From NCBI GenBank assembly GCA_037833965.1, contig AP031351.1, positions 22,394,501-22,458,500 of the forward strand: a DNA stretch of 64,000 nucleotides, written 5' to 3'. This document shows positions 58,896-64,000 of the stretch, one piece after another. This DNA comes from Marchantia polymorpha subsp. ruderalis (Eukaryota > Streptophyta > Marchantiopsida > Marchantiales > Marchantiaceae). Below the pieces are notes generated by a model. That model saw only the letters and a list, made by a program, of their open reading frames with translations, searched no databases and was not told where the DNA came from. The translations under genes and the position numbers were made by a program. Position 1 is the first letter of the stretch, and each line of letters begins with the position of its first letter.

Positions 58896-61800
58896 TTAGA
58901 GTAGAAAGTCAGGTACAGGAAGTGCGTTATCGACTTTCGGACTGGGGCTCGTTGCTCTATGTCGTCCATTTCGTCGACTCTTCGATTTTACGCGGGGCTT
59001 GACAGGTGACTTTCGCGCTAAAGGATGATCATCTTCATCTTCATTGCTTGACCTCGCTTTTCTTCCATGCTTTGAATGCCGAACTTTGCTTGAGGACTTG
59101 CTGTGCTCTGATTTTTTCCCCGAAGTTGAAGGTTTGCCTTCATTTTCACTGGACTGATAAGCATTCTCCACACCTGACTCGTTTCTCGTTCCTGGCGATG
59201 CCTGATCCTTATTTGTTTCACGTTCTGAATGCCTCGATGTACGACTCGTTCTTGAGCGTTGATGCCGAACTCGTACAGAGTCTTTCCTTTCGAAGTCTTG
59301 TGCAGGAGTATGATATTTGCTGCCAGACCGAGGCTCGCCTGCAAGTACATCCCGTATCGCACTTGAGATGAAGTCATCCTTCAGATCCCTCATCTTCAAC
59401 TTGGAGAATGACTCGACTTGCTCTTCCTCATCATCTAACTTCACAACGACAGGTCGAGCCTTGGACCGACGAGGCTTCGCCGAGGCTAAAGAGTGCTCCG
59501 CTACAGGAAACACCTCTGTAGAACTTATGGAAGGAAAACCTGTAGAATCTATGCTTGCGATGCGAGGAGGGGGATAATCCAGAGAACTTAATACTGGCTT
59601 CTCATCACTGAGCAAATAAAAGTTCTCATGGCGTTGTCGATGTTGTGCCAAAAGAGCTGCACTCTCACCCACTTGCGATTTCTCAACCCCTTTGCTGTGG
59701 GGTGAGAAAAGGGTTCCTTCTTCCCACTGTCGATATCCTTCTCTTTCACTTGAGCCTTCCAGTACTTCCTCAGTGTGCAAGGAGCCCAAACCGTCCAAAT
59801 TTTCGACAGTTAGGTCCCCCGGGACGGAAACCCTGCCTTGCGCATGAATCGATACGGGGCCCAGTTCCACCGCGAAGACTGCTTGCAGCGCATCCAGCAT
59901 CTCCTTGATTTCCCACACTTGTGCGGATCCTCGGAATTCTGATGATGGAAATCCAGGAATATCCCTAAAAAATTGTAGTAATCCCATGAGATTACAAGCT
60001 CTTTCCTGCACTTCGACATCGACACTATTAACCAGCGGGGTAACATTTTCAGCAATAAGTTCCACCATAGCTTCCAAAAGCCCATTCACACCTGGTCTAA
60101 GCTCCCGAGAGCAATCCTTCGTTTCTGCACTGTCTACAATGATCCGACTGCTCTGTCCTGCTTCTGGATCGGATTTACGGCCACCAGAGTCAATGTGATG
60201 GTCCTGGGTGTGATCAAGCGACACCCTAGAGCTGAATCCAATATCATTCAAAACTTCTCCTTGGGCAGTTGACTGTTTTTTTGACAAAACTCCCAGATGC
60301 TCATCCCCATCAGTCATCCTGGCAGTTGCAACATCCAAATAAGCATATTTTGCTGTAGAATATACGAAGACTTTGAACACCGCCTGTACATAAACGGCGC
60401 GCACAGAGGCTGGCAAGAGTTTTGTTCGTGGTTGAAGAAGTCCCTCAATAAGCTCCAACGGATTGTGCGAGAAAGCCACATATTCCCCAACAATCCAGGC
60501 AGCAGCAGAGAGTACTCCATGAAGCGAAGGACGGCCTAAAAGAGCTGGATCCACGACTAACTCACGTGCTGCCTTCAGCACATCTGTAGTAACTGATTTC
60601 ACTCTGAATCCAATATCAATCAGTTGTCGTCCAATCTCTTCCCCATGTGCACATTGCGGAACTCGTGCCATCCCCGCGAGAGCAGACACGTACCATGAGA
60701 AATCAGATATTAAGTCATACTGATCTTTACTGCAGGTGGCGAGAATAACCGACACAAGCTCGTTACAAAAGGCAGAATCTGTACTATGTGCGTACTGCAA
60801 AAGGACCTGAACTGTTTCAATCACGTTATCATCCGACACCATGCCCATGATGAGGCGCAAGGCACCTTTCTGAATACTGGGATCTTCATGACTAAGGCAC
60901 TTGGTAATTACGTCTTTGTTTTCCGCAACAGCCCAAGGGTGCACAGCCATCAAGTTTGCAAGAGCGCGCAGTCCCAGGTACTTCAAATTTCGATCTTCTT
61001 CTCTCATAAGCTCGTTGAGCTTCTCGACGCATAGTCTGACAGCAACCTGATGTTCCGACAAGCCCAAGGTGACCGTCTGGATGCATTCCAATAACAGCGA
61101 CCTTGCACCTGTCTTGGTCCCAGTCTTCCTCATGAGCTCACAAAGGGGCTCAGCAATTTTCCTGCCAAGGCGAGGCTCCAACGGAGCCAGCGCCCCAAAA
61201 ATCTTCACCAGCTTGATGGAGAGCCAATTGCTGGGAGACCCAACTAAAAGTTTATAAAATTCAGGGGCAAGAGGCAGATAAGGTTTAGGATCTTTCAAAG
61301 TCAATTCGCACAGCACACTGACAGCTGCACTGACTACTGCAGGATCTGTATCCCCCATTTTTTCCACCAGTCGCTTGAATGCTACTCTGATCGCATCCGG
61401 ATACTCGTTGAAAACACGGAGTAAGGCAACAGTGGCCTTCTTCCTCACGAACGGACGACCGCTGGCGAGTAAAATGAAAAGATCAGGTGTCAGTTCCCGA
61501 GCAAGGTCTGGGGTAGCGATCCGACTGAGAGCCTCGATGGCCAAGCCCGTCTCATACTCATTCTTTCCGCTGAAATCTTTCCTGAGAAGATTAGTAATCA
61601 GTAGAAGAACGTCGGTACCCTCATTGAAGCTTTGAGAAGCAGCAAGATATCCAATTTTCTTATGGGAGAATTTGGCCATGCTCATCACCTCGACGACGTG
61701 GAAAGCGGCCCAGCTCATGTCCGCACCGTGGAGCATGTGGAGGTATGTCAGCTTCTGCAGGGCCACGGCCTTCGTATTGGGGTCGGTCGACTTGATCTCC

Positions 61801-61922
61801 TTCTTCACCTCATCGAGCGCCTTCGACAGATACTTCGCCTCGCCGATCATCTGCGTGCGCAGCCCCTTCACCATATCTTCCAAACTCCGTTGGAAGAAAG
61901 ACTCGATCATTGTGGCGGCCAT
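58896..61922 (-). CDS. AP3D: AP-3 complex subunit delta (adaptin)
   Basis: A single uninterrupted 1008-residue frame, starting MAATMIESFFQRSLEDMVKG and stopping at 58896. Residues 1-600 are the adaptin HEAT-repeat trunk, with typical blocks KLTYLHMLHGADMSWAAFHV, KIGYLAASQSF, RPFVRKKA, PSNWLSIKLVKIFG, AAWIVGEYV and QAVFKVFVYSTAKY. After a variable hinge, residues 600-850 hold further adaptin sequence and a KARPVVVKLDDEEE segment, and the last 150 residues are a Lys/Arg/Ser-rich tail. AP-3 delta is a large subunit of the clathrin-independent adaptor that carries cargo from the trans-Golgi or endosome to the vacuole. The length and lack of introns fit plant AP-3 delta (Arabidopsis At1g48760, by memory). 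The start is the only Met before the conserved N-terminus. Confidence 0.96.
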   Translation of the reverse strand: MAATMIESFFQRSLEDMVKGLRTQMIGEAKYLSKALDEVKKEIKSTDPNTKAVALQKLTYLHMLHGADMSWAAFHVVEVMSMAKFSHKKIGYLAASQSFNEGTDVLLLITNLLRKDFSGKNEYETGLAIEALSRIATPDLARELTPDLFILLASGRPFVRKKATVALLRVFNEYPDAIRVAFKRLVEKMGDTDPAVVSAAVSVLCELTLKDPKPYLPLAPEFYKLLVGSPSNWLSIKLVKIFGALAPLEPRLGRKIAEPLCELMRKTGTKTGARSLLLECIQTVTLGLSEHQVAVRLCVEKLNELMREEDRNLKYLGLRALANLMAVHPWAVAENKDVITKCLSHEDPSIQKGALRLIMGMVSDDNVIETVQVLLQYAHSTDSAFCNELVSVILATCSKDQYDLISDFSWYVSALAGMARVPQCAHGEEIGRQLIDIGFRVKSVTTDVLKAARELVVDPALLGRPSLHGVLSAAAWIVGEYVAFSHNPLELIEGLLQPRTKLLPASVRAVYVQAVFKVFVYSTAKYAYLDVATARMTDGDEHLGVLSKKQSTAQGEVLNDIGFSSRVSLDHTQDHHIDSGGRKSDPEAGQSSRIIVDSAETKDCSRELRPGVNGLLEAMVELIAENVTPLVNSVDVEVQERACNLMGLLQFFRDIPGFPSSEFRGSAQVWEIKEMLDALQAVFAVELGPVSIHAQGRVSVPGDLTVENLDGLGSLHTEEVLEGSSEREGYRQWEEGTLFSPHSKGVEKSQVGESAALLAQHRQRHENFYLLSDEKPVLSSLDYPPPRIASIDSTGFPSISSTEVFPVAEHSLASAKPRRSKARPVVVKLDDEEEQVESFSKLKMRDLKDDFISSAIRDVLAGEPRSGSKYHTPAQDFERKDSVRVRHQRSRTSRTSRHSERETNKDQASPGTRNESGVENAYQSSENEGKPSTSGKKSEHSKSSSKVRHSKHGRKARSSNEDEDDHPLARKSPVKPRVKSKSRRNGRHRATSPSPKVDNALPVPDFLL

Positions 61923-64000
61923 CTCGCTGGTCTGATTCTGCTGCCACCACTCCTAATCCAACCGGCTGATGACGTCGCGGGTCAGATCCGATCGACCACT
62001 CCTCGAATCGGGCAATTCACATCCTGGCCACCACAACCCTGGACGAGCCCCACTCTCGAGCCCCACATTCTCTCCGCCGCTGCACACAAGTCCAGCCCAT
62101 CGCGCGAGGGACCACGACCCGCGAGCAAGAATCCATCGCACCGCGCTCTCAGTCCATCGCTCGCCCGATCGATCGATCACTGCTCACCAAACCTAGCAAC
62201 CCCATTCCCTCGTGGCGTCGGGGATCGCGAGCTCGAATGGCACCGACCGTGTGCGGACAATCGGCTCTTCCGAGGCCAGCACACCAAAACTTTCATCCCT
62301 CGGCGGATCCAGCGCATGCATGTGCTCTGCCCGACGACCGGCGACGTGTAATGACAGTTTCAGAATTTCAGAATGCCGTCAATTCGACCAGTTCGAGTTT
62401 CTCTCCGATCAGAATTGAACCTGTTGAGCTGAGGTTGATAGGAGCACCTCAGAAATATGCTGGAGACAATTGATCTGACTCTTTCGGTGGACTTTTCTTT
62501 GTCTATTCACAAGTATATTTTGAAGGTCCTCACAAAGGCTTTTGAGGTATTTGTGATAGTGACCCTGAAAAGAAGCTGTATGCTTGTCAAGAGTTCGACT
62601 TGAAAATTAGTGACTCGTGACATTTGGTTGGAATCTATTTTGGATGTTTAAGAACTTTAATACCATCTGCAAGGATCATCCCGGATAGTTCATGCAAATC
62701 GATTAAACAGATTTCATTGATGCAAAATGATTTGAAAATTATCCCTTCACCAAACACAAACATATAGCTTTTTGTGATATATTTCATCAAAACCTTATAT
62801 AACTCAGTTGTTTTAAGAACTGAAATCTTGACATGACAATAGAATTTGTATCCATTCCCAATTGGGCACTAAGACACCATATCAGTTCAGAAGATTTCAA
62901 AACTTGATTCTGAACATATATTCCATTCCAACTTATTCATTGATTGCATAATAAGGTTTTGGATTTTTGGAGTACCCTGATGATCTCGAAAAGCACACGT
63001 ATTCTCTTCGTGCAGAAAACCAACAAATCCATCCAATGTTCTGATCCCTTTTCTCGACTGTCGGTAGACTGAGCCCCAACACACTCCTCTCCCCTCCGTT
63101 TTCTTTCAATCTCTCTTCTACTTGCCTTCTCTATCATCAGGCTCCACTGTAAAACGTCAATCCTCTGTCAGGTCCTGCCATCATACATGCCCATCTTGCT
63201 CAGAAAGCTCAGAAAGCTCTCAGCTCGCTCTGCTCTGACGGGGTCAGCTCGACTGGTGCATATGCTAATGTAACAGGTTCTGCCGGCGCTCGAAACCTCT
63301 TCCAAATTGAAACTTTAAAATCACAATTCTTCTTGATTGATATTCATTGATTGCATATTAAGGTTTTGTTTTCCAATCAGTATATTACGGACTATGCATC
63401 TCAATCACCATTACCTTTTGTTACGAAAGAACATGTTAGAATTAATTCGATCTATATGCGTTTCATGATTTTATGTGGAATGCATGTACCAAACTAACTT
63501 ACTTTTCTTTAATTCGATTCTTCATATGTCATGAGTTAGACTTTAGCAACATTGTCGAGTATATAATCAAACAAATATATACTCTCCATCAATTAAAAAG
63601 GTATATATCAACTGATTTTGAAGGGTATAAATCTGTATTTGAACCTCATAAAATCTATATACAAAATTATGAAATATATTTATAATTAAAACAGATTAAT
63701 AGCAATTGCCTGTTTATGATACAATTCTATCTATATCTATTGGTGAGTGAAAGAAAGAGATTGCATATTTTAATTCCAACCTAAGTTATAAGCTGCTGAA
63801 AGTTTGCATGACTTTGATTATATTTTCTAATAGAATTGATGGTTTCAATGATACCCATCAATATCTAAACTTCATCGCCATCTTATTCAAAGAAATTCTG
63901 AAACTTTGTTGCTGAGATAAACGTATAACCTCTGGAAACTTTAAAACTATCAATCATTTACCAATATCTCTTCTTCAATGACACATAAACTTGCAAAGTA
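61923..64000. other. AP-3 delta 5' flank and AT-rich spacer
   Basis: 61.9-62.4 kb is GC-rich and should hold the AP-3 delta 5' UTR and promoter; open frames antisense there are compositional. From 62.5 kb on the sequence is AT-rich with no recognisable gene. Confidence 0.5.

Noticed and set aside
61632-62351. 239-codon plus-strand frame antisense to the AP-3 delta start
   Set aside because: It mirrors AP-3 delta codons and the GC-rich 5' flank and has no recognised domain.

Overview
The window is nuclear DNA of a land plant. Spliced genes carry GT..AG introns of about 80-380 bases. The protein set is plant-like: a malectin/LRR receptor-like kinase, a one-exon AP-3 delta adaptin, a patatin-like phospholipase, an F-box protein and a SNARE-associated Golgi (TVP38/DedA) protein. 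Copia and Ty3 retrotransposons use an initiator-tRNA-Met-type primer site. Gene style and spacing suggest a seedless plant, most likely a bryophyte such as a Marchantia-type liverwort, but that is inference only.

Layout. 2-205 is the 3' end of an unrecognised plus-strand gene. 3.3-4.1 kb holds two short tandem arrays. 6.5-11.2 kb (minus) is a 13-exon malectin/LRR receptor kinase whose catalytic loop reads HGN instead of HRD. 15.1-15.8 kb is a short inverted-repeat transposon with a 10-base target duplication (Mutator-like by its features). 17.0-20.0 kb (minus) is the four-exon Golgi/ER membrane protein gene. 21.9-34.5 kb is an AT-rich transposon graveyard: two LTRs of one Ty3 family in the same orientation, decayed Ty3 pol beside one of them, a broken hAT transposase between them, and a copia LTR fragment nested in one LTR. 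38.0-41.5 kb (minus) is the seven-exon patatin gene. 46.8-47.9 kb (plus) is an F-box gene with a dead duplicate of its 3' end just downstream. 50.9-57.2 kb holds two copia half-elements in opposite orientation: gag-protease-integrase on minus, reverse transcriptase-RNase H on plus. The first is interrupted by a second copy of the inverted-repeat transposon. 58.9-61.9 kb (minus) is the AP-3 delta gene.

The genes are ordinary dispersed plant genes, not an operon or a defined cluster. AP-3 delta and the TVP38-like protein both act in endomembrane trafficking, and the kinase would enter the same secretory route, but nothing in the sequence ties them functionally. The least ordinary items are the predicted catalytically dead receptor kinase, the two-copy inverted-repeat transposon family, the LTR-hAT-LTR-pol arrangement, and the recurrence of 80-175 base tandem duplications. 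I found no convincing undescribed multi-gene system.
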